Assembly: GCF_030813695.1 (NCBI RefSeq)
Contig: NZ_JAUSVA010000002.1
Coordinates: forward strand, 8,641,501-8,705,500
Direction: 5' to 3'
DNA: 64,000 nucleotides
Origin: Kitasatospora herbaricolor
GTDB taxonomy: Bacteria > Actinomycetota > Actinomycetes > Streptomycetales > Streptomycetaceae
A program made the translations under genes and the position numbers. The notes under the pieces were generated by a model that did not search any database, had not been told where the DNA came from, and saw nothing but the letters and a program-made list of their open reading frames with translations. The first letter of the stretch is position 1. Each line of letters starts with the position of its first letter. Shown here piece by piece: positions 16,530 through 25,071 of the stretch.

Positions 16530-16751
16530 TCAGGCCGCGTGCCGGGCCGGGAGCTGCCCGGTGGGCGTCCCGGGCGTCCCGGGCGCTCCCGGCGTCCCGG
16601 GTTCCTGGACGACCAGCCGCAGTTGCGGCCGTTGCGGCAGGGCCGGCAGCTGCGGCGTTTCGGGCCGGGTGAACACCCGCTCCTCGAAGCGGGCCAGCAG
16701 GACCACCGCGGCGAGGAGCACCGGAGGTATCAGCAGAGCGAGCACGAGCAT
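16530..16751 (-). CDS. Small single-pass membrane protein
   Basis: This is a 73-residue protein with one N-terminal hydrophobic helix (MLVLALLIPPVLLAAVVLLA) followed by a charged segment RFEERVFTRPE and a Pro/Gly-rich tail with a collagen-like TPGAPGTPGTP stretch. AGGAG lies seven bases before the ATG, which supports the start. The arrangement is that of a bitopic membrane protein with a short cytoplasmic tail. No family with a known function was recognised. It is convergent with DoxX and divergent from the PAP2-DAGK gene. Confidence 0.7.
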   Translation of the reverse strand: MLVLALLIPPVLLAAVVLLARFEERVFTRPETPQLPALPQRPQLRLVVQEPGTPGAPGTPGTPTGQLPARHAA

Positions 16752-16933
16752 GGAAGAACTCCTGGGACGGGGGTGCGTGTCCCGGTGCGCCTGCCCGCAC
16801 TTCGCGCTCGGATGTCCCGATCGGCGGACCTGAACGGGATCGATCGGGTACGAGCGCCGAGAGGCTGCTCCGCACCCGGACCGGGCCGCGCCGGCGGCCG
16901 GCCGCCCGAGTTCCCCACCCCGTCGCGGATCGC

Positions 16934-18610
16934 ATGGATGAAGCGGCCGCACCCGGGCACACGAGGCGCATGACAACAGGGGTACATCACCCGATCCGCC
17001 GGATCGCACCGCCGCTGGTCGGCCAGACGATCCTCATGGTGCTGGCCGGTCTCGTCATCACCCACCCCCCGCTGCACCTCTGGCGTCCGGGGGAGAACAC
17101 GGTGACCGACCGGCTGGCCGCGAGCCGCGTTCCCGCACTGGACACCGTCACCTCCTGGCTCTCGGTGCTGGCCGGCACCGGGGTCGTGGTGACCCTGGCG
17201 GCGGTCGCGGTGCTCGTGCTGCTGCTCAGGGCCGGGTGGCGGGAGGCGGCGTTCCTCGGTGGCGCGGTCGCGGCACAGTCCGCGGTGTTCCTGCTGGTCA
17301 CCCTGTGCGTCAACCGGCCCCGGCCGTCCGCGCCGCACCTGGACGCCGCGCCGCCGACGTCCAGCTTCCCGTCCGGCCACGTCGGCGCGGCCGTCGCGCT
17401 GTACGGCGCGCTGGCGGTCCTCGCCGCCCTGCGGCTGCGGGGACCACTGCGGCTGCCCCTGTGCGCCCTGGCGGCGGTCATGCCGATGCTGGTCGCCGCC
17501 GGACGGCTGTACCGCGGGATGCACCACCCGACCGACGTCCTGGCGGGCCTGGTGAACGGAGTCGTGGTGCTCCTGGTCATGTGGCGGGCCTTCCTGGCCG
17601 ACCGGGGGCCGTCCACGGCCGCCGCGGCCGCTCCCCGTCCGTCGGGCGGCCGGGCGGCCGTGGTGGTGTTCAACCCCTTGCTGGTCGACGTCGACACCCT
17701 CGACCGGATCGACCGCGTGCTCGCCGAGCACGGCTGGCCGGCGCCGGTCCACGCCGCCACCAGCGCCGAGGACCCCGGCCGCGGAGCCGCCACGGGCGCC
17801 GTCGAGGCCGGGGCCGACCTGGTGGTGGCCTGCGGCGGCGACGGCACCGTCACGGCCTGCGCGCACGCCCTCGCCGGGACGGGCGTCGCCCTCGCGATCG
17901 TGCCCTGCGGCACCGGGAACCTGCTCGCCCGCAACCTGGGCCTGCCCTCCGACCCGGCGCGGGCCCTGGCGGCGGCGCTCGGCGGCGAGCCCCGGCGGAT
18001 CGACCTCGCGATGGCCGACGGGGACGGCATCGGCGAGACCGTGGTCAGCGCGATGGCCGGCATCGGCCTCGACGCCGCGACGATGGCGGACACCCGGCGC
18101 AGTGCCAAGGACCGCTACGGGTGGCCCGCCTACCTGCCGCCGCTGCTCCGGCACCTGCGCGACCGGCGGATGCGGCTCACCGTCACGCTGGACGAGGCGC
18201 CGCCCGTCCACCGGCGGGCCGCGATGGCGGTGATCGGCAACGTCGGCGCGCTCCAGGGCGGGATCAGGCTGCTGCCGGACGCCCGGCCGGACGACGGCGT
18301 GCTCGACCTCGTCCTCGTCCACCCCCGCGGTCTGACCGGCTGGCCCGAGGCGGCGGCGCGGCTGCTCACCGGGCGGGTCGGCGGCGGCTCCGCCGACAGC
18401 GCGGCGCCGTTCGAGCACTTCCGGGGGCGGCGGATACTCATCACCGCCGACCGGGACCAACCCCGCGAACTGGACGGGGAGTCCCTGCCCGCCGGCCGGA
18501 CGCTGCGGCTGGCCGTGCGGCCCGCCGCCCTGCTCGTCCACCTGCCGCCGGCCGCCGAGCGGCAGCAGGCGGGCAGCGGGGCGGTCCGCACCCGAGAAGG
18601 GGGCAGCTGA
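16934..18610 (+). CDS. Bifunctional PAP2 phosphatase - diacylglycerol kinase-family fusion protein
   Basis: This 558-residue fusion has an N-terminal membrane PAP2 lipid phosphatase (about 20-210). Its helices carry the catalytic motifs VNRPRPSAP, SFPSGHVGAA and YRGMHHPTDVLAG. The C-terminal diacylglycerol/sphingosine kinase catalytic domain (about 235-540) has VACGGDGTVTACAHAL, the glycine-rich PCGTGNLLARNLGL and EPRRIDLAMADG. It would dephosphorylate a lipid phosphate and phosphorylate a lipid on one chain, linking phosphatidate and diacylglycerol or polyprenol pools at the membrane. ATG 16934 is used; ATG 16970, with GAGG only 3 bases upstream, is the alternative. The stop overlaps the BrkB start (TGATG), indicating coupling. 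Confidence 0.92.
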   Translation: MDEAAAPGHTRRMTTGVHHPIRRIAPPLVGQTILMVLAGLVITHPPLHLWRPGENTVTDRLAASRVPALDTVTSWLSVLAGTGVVVTLAAVAVLVLLLRAGWREAAFLGGAVAAQSAVFLLVTLCVNRPRPSAPHLDAAPPTSSFPSGHVGAAVALYGALAVLAALRLRGPLRLPLCALAAVMPMLVAAGRLYRGMHHPTDVLAGLVNGVVVLLVMWRAFLADRGPSTAAAAAPRPSGGRAAVVVFNPLLVDVDTLDRIDRVLAEHGWPAPVHAATSAEDPGRGAATGAVEAGADLVVACGGDGTVTACAHALAGTGVALAIVPCGTGNLLARNLGLPSDPARALAAALGGEPRRIDLAMADGDGIGETVVSAMAGIGLDAATMADTRRSAKDRYGWPAYLPPLLRHLRDRRMRLTVTLDEAPPVHRRAAMAVIGNVGALQGGIRLLPDARPDDGVLDLVLVHPRGLTGWPEAAARLLTGRVGGGSADSAAPFEHFRGRRILITADRDQPRELDGESLPAGRTLRLAVRPAALLVHLPPAAERQQAGSGAVRTREGGS

Positions 18611-19608
18611 TGGGAACCGCCACCCGGGTCGGGCGCAGGAACGGCTCCCAGGAGGAGCTCTCCGCCGACGAGGCCGTCACGACCCTGCGCGCGTACGGAG
18701 GGTGGCAGCTGCTCAGGGACGCCTTCCTGCGGTTCCGCTACGCCGACGGCTTCAGCCACGCCCGGGCCCTCGCCTTCCAGACCGTGCTGGCCCTCGTGCC
18801 CTTCGCGATCGCCGTGGTCGGCCTGTCCTCCGTGCTGCACACCCAGTGGCTCGGCCGGGTGACCGAGCTGACCATCTCCCGGCTCACCGCGGGTCCGAGC
18901 TCCGAATTGGTCGGCGAGGTGCTGCGGCGCAGCCGCGAGCGCGCGGGGGACGGCGGCAGCGTCGCCCTGTGGGGCGGCGCACTGTTCTCCCTGGTCAACG
19001 TGGCCACCGCGATGTGCCAGATCGAGCGGGGCGCCAACCGGATCTACGGCATCGAGCGCGACCGGCCCTTCCACCGCAAGTACGCGCGCGGGCTGCTGAT
19101 GGCCGTGCTCGCGGGCCTGCCGCTCGGCCTCGGGTTCGTCCTGCTGGTGGCGGGCGGGGAGATCGCCGCCGCGGTCGCCGAGGCCGGGGGACCTGGCGGT
19201 CACCGGGCCGCTCTCGCCTGGGCGGTGCTGCGCTGGCCGGTGGGCATCGTCCTCGCGCTGCTGTCCGCGAGCGTGATCTTCCACCGGGCGCCCCGGCGCG
19301 AGCAGCCCGGCCACAGCTGGCTGGCCTTCGGCGCCGTCGTCTACCTGGTGCTCTGGGTCGGACTGACCGGTCTGTTCAGCGTGTACCTGCGGGTCAGCAA
19401 CTCCATCGACGCGGTGTACGGACCGCTGAGTGTGATCATCTCGCTGCTGATGTGGGCGTACCTGACCGCCGTCGCCCTCCTGCTCGGGATCGCCTTCGCC
19501 GCGCAGCTGGAGGCCGACCGGGCGGGCGTCGAGGAGCCGGTACGACCCGACCCGGAGGTGCCGGCAGGACCGGACGACCCCGGGGACGGCCCGGCGGGTC
19601 GCGGGTAG
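18610..19608 (+). CDS. YihY/BrkB-family membrane protein
   Basis: A 332-residue integral membrane protein has six hydrophobic helices and BrkB-type segments: FSHARALAFQTVLALVPF, IYGIERDRPFHRKYARG, SNSIDAVYGPLSVIISLLMWAYL and a final LGIAFAAQLEADRAG. YihY/BrkB proteins are conserved inner-membrane proteins, once misnamed RNase BN, with a proposed transport role. The ATG overlaps the stop of the PAP2-DAGK gene, so the two are co-translated and may act together on membrane lipids. The C-terminal tail is acidic and Pro-rich. A second BrkB gene follows one gene later. Confidence 0.9.
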   Translation: MGTATRVGRRNGSQEELSADEAVTTLRAYGGWQLLRDAFLRFRYADGFSHARALAFQTVLALVPFAIAVVGLSSVLHTQWLGRVTELTISRLTAGPSSELVGEVLRRSRERAGDGGSVALWGGALFSLVNVATAMCQIERGANRIYGIERDRPFHRKYARGLLMAVLAGLPLGLGFVLLVAGGEIAAAVAEAGGPGGHRAALAWAVLRWPVGIVLALLSASVIFHRAPRREQPGHSWLAFGAVVYLVLWVGLTGLFSVYLRVSNSIDAVYGPLSVIISLLMWAYLTAVALLLGIAFAAQLEADRAGVEEPVRPDPEVPAGPDDPGDGPAGRG

Positions 19609-19617
19609 GCGGGGCCG

Positions 19618-20502
19618 ATGACATCCGACGAGAAGCCCGGCCGGAAGCCCGGCCACGAGCCCCGTCACGAGCCCCGTCACGAGCCCCGTCACGTCCGCCG
19701 TCCCGCGCCGCCCCGCGGTCACCAGCGGCGCCGGTTCCCCCCGCGCCGCGCGGACCGGCGCTTCGGCAGCCGCCTGTTGGCGGCCGTCGTGGCCTTCGCG
19801 GTGGCGGCCGTCCCGACCGCCGTCCTGCTGGTGCTGATCGAGTCCGGCTGGGAGCCGCTGCGCGCACTGGACGCCGGCGCGGCGGCAGGCCTCAACGGGA
19901 GCGTCCGCCGGCACCCCCTGCTGCTGGAGGCGGCGCGGACCCTCACCGACGGGCCGTGGGACCCGGTCACCATGCGCCTGCTGGTCGCCGCCGCCGTGGG
20001 CTGGCTGCTGCTGCGGCGGGCCTGGCGGCTGGCCCTGTGGGCCGCCCTCACCGAAGTGGCCGCCGGCCTGACCGGCCTGCTGGTCAAGGAGGCGGTGGGC
20101 CGGGTCCGGCCCCGGCTGCCCGACCCGGTCGCGCACGCCCCCGGTTACTCGTTCCCCTCCGGGCACGCCATGACCGCCATGACCTCGTGCGCGATCCTGC
20201 TGCTCGTCCTGCTGCCGCTGGTGCCCCGGCGGGTCCGTCCGGCGGCCTGGACGCTGGCCGCCGTGACCGTCCTCGGGACCGGCCTGACCCGGATCGCCCT
20301 CGGCGTGCACTGGGTCAGCGACGTCCTGGGCGGCTGGCTGCTCGGGCTCGCCCTGGTCGCCTCCACCGCCTGGGCCTTCGACGCCTGGCGCCGGGAGAGC
20401 GGGCTGCCGGTGCCGGCGCTCCCGGAGGGGCTGGAACCCGAACTCGCCACGGACCAGGACGAGTCACCGGCCCGCGCGGCGGGCGGGCCGGCCCGCCGGT
20501 AG
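19618..20502 (+). CDS. PAP2-family membrane phosphatase with HEPR-repeat N-terminus
   Basis: This 294-residue membrane phosphatase has the three PAP2 signature motifs KEAVGRVRPRL, GYSFPSGHAMTAMTS and RIALGVHWVSDVLGGWLLG in its C-terminal half, with about five to six hydrophobic helices. It should dephosphorylate lipid phosphates such as undecaprenyl pyrophosphate or phosphatidate at the outer membrane face. The basic cytoplasmic N-terminus contains three copies of His-Glu-Pro-Arg encoded by a 12-bp tandem repeat at 19654-19692. It starts 9 bp after the upstream BrkB gene and is probably in the same operon. The repeated block may vary in copy number between strains. Confidence 0.92.
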   Translation: MTSDEKPGRKPGHEPRHEPRHEPRHVRRPAPPRGHQRRRFPPRRADRRFGSRLLAAVVAFAVAAVPTAVLLVLIESGWEPLRALDAGAAAGLNGSVRRHPLLLEAARTLTDGPWDPVTMRLLVAAAVGWLLLRRAWRLALWAALTEVAAGLTGLLVKEAVGRVRPRLPDPVAHAPGYSFPSGHAMTAMTSCAILLLVLLPLVPRRVRPAAWTLAAVTVLGTGLTRIALGVHWVSDVLGGWLLGLALVASTAWAFDAWRRESGLPVPALPEGLEPELATDQDESPARAAGGPARR

Positions 20503-20585
20503 CCGGGGAACGCCGCCGGCCGGGGGAGGGGCTCCCGCCGACTGCACCGGCGGCCACGGGGTAGCCGCCAGGAAGGGGCCGAGCT

Positions 20586-21443
20586 GTGGAGGCCACGGTG
20601 GCTGAGGAGCGCGAACACGAACCGGAGACCGCCGGGACGGCCGCCGTGCCCGGGCGCCGCAGCGCGGCCGCCGTCGCCCGCGAGGTCTGGCGGCAGGGCT
20701 GCACGGTGGAGCTGCTGCAGCGTTCGATGGCCTTCGCCGCCCTGTTCTTCGTCACCCTGGTGCCCCTGCTGATCGTCATCGCGGCGGCCTCGCCCACCCA
20801 CGGCAGCGGCATCAGCCAGTGGATCACCGACGGCCTGGGACTGACCGGCCGCGGCGCCGAGGCGACCCGCGGCCTGTTCGCCTCCCGGGGCCAGGTCCTC
20901 AGCACCACCACCGGCTTCGGCATCGCCGCCCTGACGGTCTTCGGCATCTCCCTGATGGCCTCCGTCCAGACCGTCTACGAGCGCATCTGGCAGCTCGACC
21001 GCAGCCCCTGGCACTCGGTCTGGCGCCAGGGGCTCGGCCTCGCCGGGCTGACCGCCTACATCCTGGTCGCCGCCTGGAGCGGCAGCCCCTGGCGGCACAG
21101 CGCCGCGCAGCCCGCGCTGCGCCTCACGGCCACCCTGCTCGGCGGCCTGCTCCTGTTCTGGTGGCTGCAGCACCTGCTGCTCGCCTCGCGCGTGCCCTGG
21201 CGCCGGCTGCTGCCGGGAGCGGTGGCCACCATGGCCGCGCTGGCCGGGCTGCGGTACTTCTCGCGCCTGGTGCTCGCACCGCTGCTGGTCTCCAACGCCG
21301 TCTCCTACGGGACGGTCGGAGCCGTCCTCGTCGTCCAGTCGTGGCTGATCGGCGTGGGCTACACCATCTACGGCGGGGCGCTGGCCGGCCGCGTGGTCGT
21401 GGGACGCACGGCCGGCCCGGCCTCGGACCTACCGCCGCGGTGA
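20586..21443 (+). CDS. Second YihY/BrkB-family membrane protein
   Basis: A 285-residue integral membrane protein with a charged N-terminus is followed by about six helices. Segments such as MAFAALFFVTLVPLLIVIAA, VQTVYERIWQLDRSPWHSVWRQ and SNAVSYGTVGAVLVVQSWLIGVG fit the BrkB fold, though it is more diverged than the gene at 18610. The GTG start follows GGAAGGGG. Gene order here is PAP2-DAGK, BrkB, PAP2, BrkB, which looks like a duplicated phosphatase-BrkB pair. It is likely part of the same operon, with an 83-bp spacer. Confidence 0.82.
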   Translation: MEATVAEEREHEPETAGTAAVPGRRSAAAVAREVWRQGCTVELLQRSMAFAALFFVTLVPLLIVIAAASPTHGSGISQWITDGLGLTGRGAEATRGLFASRGQVLSTTTGFGIAALTVFGISLMASVQTVYERIWQLDRSPWHSVWRQGLGLAGLTAYILVAAWSGSPWRHSAAQPALRLTATLLGGLLLFWWLQHLLLASRVPWRRLLPGAVATMAALAGLRYFSRLVLAPLLVSNAVSYGTVGAVLVVQSWLIGVGYTIYGGALAGRVVVGRTAGPASDLPPR

Positions 21444-21649
21444 GCCCGCGGCGGAGAACAGGCGGAGAACGGGCGGACGAACCTGCGTGGGACGGGCGAA
21501 AGCGGGCAGGCGGCCGAGGAGCCGGTTCGGGAGCCACCGGGCGGACACTCCAGGACGGGCGGCCCGACCGCCCCCTTCGCCGGCCCCGCCAGGAGTTCCC
21601 CCACCGGCCCCGCCCCTCCCGTCTTCGTCCAGCCCGAGGTGAGAACCCC

Positions 21650-21943
21650 ATGACCGACCTCAAGCGCCTGCCGGGCGCCTTCGACCACCACTGGAACTGG
21701 CAGCTCGCCGCGGCCTGCCGCGCCGTCGACACCGGCCTGTTCTTCCACCCCTTCGGCGAGCGCGGCCAGGCCCACGACGACCGGGAGGCGGAGGCGAAGA
21801 AGATCTGCGGGGGCTGCCCCGTCCGCGCGCAGTGCCTCCGGCACGCCCTGGAGGTCCGGGAGCCGTACGGCGTGTGGGGCGGACTGTCCGAGGGCGAACG
21901 GGCCGAGCTGCTGGGCCGCGCCCGCGCCGTGCGGGCCGCCTGA
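21650..21943 (+). CDS. WhiB-family iron-sulfur transcriptional regulator
   Basis: This is a 97-residue WhiB-like protein with the four invariant cysteines (C23, C53, C56, C62) that bind a 4Fe-4S cluster, and the turn motif PYGVWGGLSEGER followed by a basic C-terminus. Wbl proteins sense NO or redox state and regulate transcription with the primary sigma factor. The N-terminal FDHHWNWQLAAACR is typical of the shorter WblE/WhiB1-like or accessory members; the particular paralogue cannot be assigned. The gene is monocistronic, with a GC-rich 206-bp leader region upstream. Confidence 0.95.
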   Translation: MTDLKRLPGAFDHHWNWQLAAACRAVDTGLFFHPFGERGQAHDDREAEAKKICGGCPVRAQCLRHALEVREPYGVWGGLSEGERAELLGRARAVRAA

Positions 21944-22071
21944 CGGCTGCGCCGCGGCCGGTGGTCCGGCCGGGACGCGCCCCCGCGCGGCCGGGTGATT
22001 GGCCGCACCGAAGCGGGGCAGGCGCGCCCTCGACAGTGAATCCGAGCGTGTCGATCCGGAAGGAGACCGTT

Positions 22072-22689
22072 GTGAGCATGGTGAAGGAGTCCATCGACGT
22101 CGACGTCCCGCTGCACAGCGTCTACAACCAGTGGACGCAGTTCGAGGACTTCCCGAGCTTCATGGAAGGGGTGGAGGCGGTCCACCAGACGGACGACCGG
22201 CACGCCCAGTGGACGACCAAGGTCGCCGGCGCGCGCCGCGAGTTCTACACCGAGATCGTCGACCAGCTCCCCGACGAGCGGATCTCCTGGCGTACGGTGG
22301 GCGGCGACGTCCGGCAGCTGGGCATCGTGACCTTCCAGCGCCTGGACGAGGCCCGCACCAGGGTGAGCCTGGCCATGGACTTCGAGCCGCACGGCGTGGC
22401 CGAGAAGGCGGGTGACCTGCTCGGAGTCCTGGACCGGCAGGTCAGGGGCGACCTGAAGCGCTTCAAGGGCTTCATGGAGCAGCGCGGACACGAGAGCGGC
22501 GGCTGGCGCGGCCGCCTGGCGCCCGACGGCGGCCCGGCCGCAGCCGTCGGTGGCACCGCGAGCGGCGGCAGCGTGGGCGGCGCCACCTCGGGGGCCGGCG
22601 ACGCGCCGGTGCGGGAGCGCCCCGAGAGCCGGATGACCGGCGAGGGCGCGCCGCCGCCCGCCGACCCGGACGACATGCGGCACGGCTGA
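22072..22689 (+). CDS. SRPBCC-family (polyketide cyclase/START-like) protein
   Basis: A 205-residue protein has an N-terminal START-like domain (about 1-145). The stretch VDVPLHSVYNQWTQFEDFPS followed by FMEGVEAV, and ISWRTVGGDVRQLGIVTFQRL, are characteristic of the streptomycete SRPBCC/cyclase family often found with stress genes. A Gly/Ala-rich, disordered C-terminal tail follows. The GTG start lies seven bases after AAGGAG; an internal ATG two codons later is possible. No ligand can be inferred. A strong palindrome follows the stop codon. Confidence 0.9.
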   Translation: MSMVKESIDVDVPLHSVYNQWTQFEDFPSFMEGVEAVHQTDDRHAQWTTKVAGARREFYTEIVDQLPDERISWRTVGGDVRQLGIVTFQRLDEARTRVSLAMDFEPHGVAEKAGDLLGVLDRQVRGDLKRFKGFMEQRGHESGGWRGRLAPDGGPAAAVGGTASGGSVGGATSGAGDAPVRERPESRMTGEGAPPPADPDDMRHG

Positions 22690-22722
22690 CCCGGCCGGGT
22701 GCCCGGGCACCGGAGCCCCGAG

Positions 22723-22740
22723 CCGGGCACCGGTGCCCGG
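22723..22740 (+). terminator. Palindrome downstream of the SRPBCC gene
   Basis: CCGGGCACC is immediately followed by its complement GGTGCCCGG, flanked by further pairing GAGCC and GGCTC. It lies 33 bp after the stop codon and before the SDR gene. It is a likely terminator, or an operator, since it has almost no loop. Confidence 0.5.
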
Positions 22741-22846
22741 GGCTCGCCCGGGACCGTCTACGAGCCCTTGACCTGCGACGACGGTGCCGGCCACCGCGAC
22801 CGCGACCGATGTGTTTGCCCTGTGCCGGGTCGGAAAGACGACGACC

Positions 22847-23896
22847 ATGAACGCATCGCAGTACACCGGACGGGTCGTGGTGATCACCGGTGCCAGTGCA
22901 GGGATCGGACGCGCCTGCGCACGGGCCTTCGCCGAGCGCGGGGACCGTCTGGCCCTGATCGCCCGGGGCCGGGCCGGCCTGGAGGCCGCGGCCGCCGAGG
23001 CCAGGCAGGCCGGCACGACGGCCATCACCATCGAGGCCGACATCGCCGACCCGGCGGCCGTCGAGGCGGCCGCCGAGCGGATCGAGGACGAACTCGGGCC
23101 GATCGACGTGTGGGTGAACGGCGCCGTCTCGTCCGTGACCGCGCCCTTCACCGAGATCACGCCCGAGGAGTTCCGCCGCGTCACCGAGGTCAGCTACCTC
23201 GGCTACGTCTACACCACCCGGATCGCCCTGCGGCGGATGCTGCCGCGGGGCCACGGCACGCTGGTGCACGTCGGCTCCGCCGGCGCCTACCGCGGGGTCC
23301 CGCTGCAGAGCGCCTACAGCGGCGCCGAGCACGCCCTCCAGGGATGGCACGAGGCGCTCCGCTGCGAACTGCTGGCCTCCCGCACCGCCGTGCGTTCCAC
23401 GATGGTCCAGATGCCGGCGGTGAACACCCCCCAGCTCGACTGGACGCTCTCCCGGCTGCCGAACCGCGGCCGGCCCGTCCCTCCGGTCTACCAACCCGAG
23501 GTCGCGGCGCGCGCCGTGCTGCACGCCGCCGACCGTCCGCAGCGGCGCGAGTACTGGGTGGGCGGCAGTACGGCCGCCACCCTGCTGGCCAACGCGGTCG
23601 TGCCGGGCCTGCTGGACCGCTACCTCGCCCGGACGGGCCTCGACTCCCAGCAGGCGGACCGCCGGCGGCGCAGCGGTGACCCCGTCAACCTGTGGAAGCC
23701 CGTCGACGGTCTGGAGGACCGCGGCGCCCGCGGCCGTTTCGACGACATCGCCAAGGACCGGAGCCTGCAGTTCTGGGCCACCACCCACCGGGCTCCGCTC
23801 GCGGCCGCGGTCGTCGCCCTGCTGCTGGGCACCGGTGTCTGCGCGAAGTGGGCGCGGTCCACCGGCGCTCCGGTCCGGCGGGGCCGAGGATCGTGA
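22847..23896 (+). CDS. Short-chain dehydrogenase/reductase family protein with substituted catalytic lysine
   Basis: This is a 349-residue Rossmann-fold protein. The cofactor motif TGASAGIG and the Asn motif VNGAVSS are present, with catalytic Ser144 (VGSAGAY) and Tyr157. The YxxxK lysine is replaced: the sequence is Y-S-G-A-E, with Glu161 encoded by GAG at 23327-23329. The C-terminal extension (about 255-349) contains a single hydrophobic helix (APLAAAVVALLLGTGVC), so the protein is probably membrane-anchored. Streptomycete relatives of this long SDR type normally keep the lysine, as far as I recall. The change would weaken ordinary reductase chemistry. The ATG start lacks an ideal ribosome-binding site but precedes the fold directly. 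Confidence 0.88.
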   Translation: MNASQYTGRVVVITGASAGIGRACARAFAERGDRLALIARGRAGLEAAAAEARQAGTTAITIEADIADPAAVEAAAERIEDELGPIDVWVNGAVSSVTAPFTEITPEEFRRVTEVSYLGYVYTTRIALRRMLPRGHGTLVHVGSAGAYRGVPLQSAYSGAEHALQGWHEALRCELLASRTAVRSTMVQMPAVNTPQLDWTLSRLPNRGRPVPPVYQPEVAARAVLHAADRPQRREYWVGGSTAATLLANAVVPGLLDRYLARTGLDSQQADRRRRSGDPVNLWKPVDGLEDRGARGRFDDIAKDRSLQFWATTHRAPLAAAVVALLLGTGVCAKWARSTGAPVRRGRGS

Positions 23897-23983
23897 CTTC
23901 AGCCACCGCCCGGCCCGGCGCGGCCGGGGCGGACCGAGGCGGGCGGACGCCCGCCGAACCGACCGACGACTCAGGAGGCAGCG

Positions 23984-24307
23984 ATGCCGCGTGGATCGAG
24001 TCCCAAGCGGGAACGACAGTACGAGCACATCAAGGAGAGCGCGGAGGAGCGCGGCGAGAGCCCCGAGCGGGCGAAGGAGATCGCCGCCCGGACGGTCAAC
24101 AAGGAGCGGGCCCGGCACGGCGAGTCCAGGACGGCCAGCCGCTCGTCAGTCGAGGACATCTCCTCGGGCCGCCGCGGCGGACTGCGCTCCCACTCCGGCT
24201 CCCAGGGCCCGACCTTCGACCAGCTCTACAACGAGGCCCGGCAGCGCAACGTCAAGGGCCGCTCCAAGATGAACAAGAAGCAGCTCGCCGACGCCCTCGG
24301 GCACTGA
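23984..24307 (+). CDS. Small basic protein (annotated elsewhere as plasmid stabilization-like)
   Basis: This 107-residue, highly charged protein starts at an ATG preceded by AGGAGG. The N-terminal helix KRERQYEHIKESAEERGESPE followed by RAKEIAARTVNKERA is typical of proteins widely annotated in streptomycetes as plasmid stabilization or ChaB-like proteins. The C-terminal SKMNKKQLADALG resembles the Rho-N/SAP nucleic-acid-binding helix pair. It may therefore bind nucleic acid. No toxin partner is adjacent, and a chromosomal stress role is more likely than plasmid maintenance. Confidence 0.85.
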   Translation: MPRGSSPKRERQYEHIKESAEERGESPERAKEIAARTVNKERARHGESRTASRSSVEDISSGRRGGLRSHSGSQGPTFDQLYNEARQRNVKGRSKMNKKQLADALGH

Positions 24308-24320
24308 CACCCGTCGTGGG

Positions 24321-24388
24321 TGCCGGGGCCTGCCGGTACCGTCGTGCCGGGACCTGCCGGGGCCTGCCGGTACCGTCGTGCCGGGACC
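24321..24388. repeat. 34-bp tandem direct repeat, two copies
   Basis: A 34-bp unit beginning TGCCGGGGCCTGCCGGTACC occurs twice head to tail, followed by a partial third copy, directly after the stop of the small basic protein. Each unit contains the palindromic GGTACC core. It lies between convergent genes and could act as a terminator or be a slippage product. Confidence 0.75.
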
Positions 24389-24432
24389 TGCCGGTGGCGT
24401 CGGCGCGCGGCCGGCCGGTTCGCCGGCGTCCG

Positions 24433-25071
24433 TCAGTCGCCGAAGGCGAGGCGGATGCCGAAGGCGGCGACGACCGTGCCGGTGACGCGGTCCAGCAGGC
24501 GGCGCGCCGTCGGCCTGCTCAGCCGACCGCGCAGGGCACGGGCGCAGGCGATCAGCACACTCGACCAGAGCAGGCCCAGCACGATGTGGACCGAGGTCAG
24601 CAGGAGACCCGTCGCGACGTGGTTCGATCCCGGCGGGATGAACTGCGGCAGCAGGGCCACGTAGAAGGCGCCCATCTTCGGGTTGAGCAGGTTGGTCAGC
24701 GTCCCCTGCCGCCAGCCGCCGCCGGCCGTGTCGGCCGTGGGACGGGAGTCGGACGCGGCCGCCTCCGGCGCGGACCCGCCCCCGGAGGTGGCGCGCAGCA
24801 TCCGGAACCCCGTCCGCACCAGGTAGGCGGCGCCGGCCCAGCGCAGCGTCTCGTACGCGAGGTGGGAGGCCGTCAGCAGTGCCGTCACGCCCACCGAGGT
24901 CAGCGCCCCCCAGAGCAGGGTCCCGGTCTGGATGCCGAGGACCACGCCCCAGGCCCGGCGGCGACGGCCGAGGGCCGAGGTGCGCAGGATCAGCGCGGTG
25001 TCGAGGCCGGGAGTCAGGGTCAGCAGTCCCACCACCAGGGCGAAGGACCAGAGTGCGGTGCTCGGTGCCAT
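24433..25071 (-). CDS. LysE-family amino-acid exporter
   Basis: This is a 212-residue integral membrane protein with six hydrophobic segments. The first helix and loop VVGLLTLTPGLDTALILRTS carry the LysE/RhtB signature (P-G-x-D/N), GTLTNLLNPKMGAFYVALLPQF is the conserved middle motif, and the C-terminal RRLLDRVTGTVVAAFGIRLA completes the family pattern. Members export amino acids or derivatives such as lysine, homoserine or cysteine. The substrate cannot be inferred. The 294-bp gap between this gene and the SpoIIE-type gene that runs the other way contains no recognisable gene. Confidence 0.9.
   Translation of the reverse strand: MAPSTALWSFALVVGLLTLTPGLDTALILRTSALGRRRRAWGVVLGIQTGTLLWGALTSVGVTALLTASHLAYETLRWAGAAYLVRTGFRMLRATSGGGSAPEAAASDSRPTADTAGGGWRQGTLTNLLNPKMGAFYVALLPQFIPPGSNHVATGLLLTSVHIVLGLLWSSVLIACARALRGRLSRPTARRLLDRVTGTVVAAFGIRLAFGD

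Noticed and set aside
16846..16851. GGGTAC upstream of the PAP2-DAGK gene as a second SigB promoter
   Set aside because: The -10 element matches but no GNNT element lies 14-16 bases upstream; evidence is too weak to annotate.
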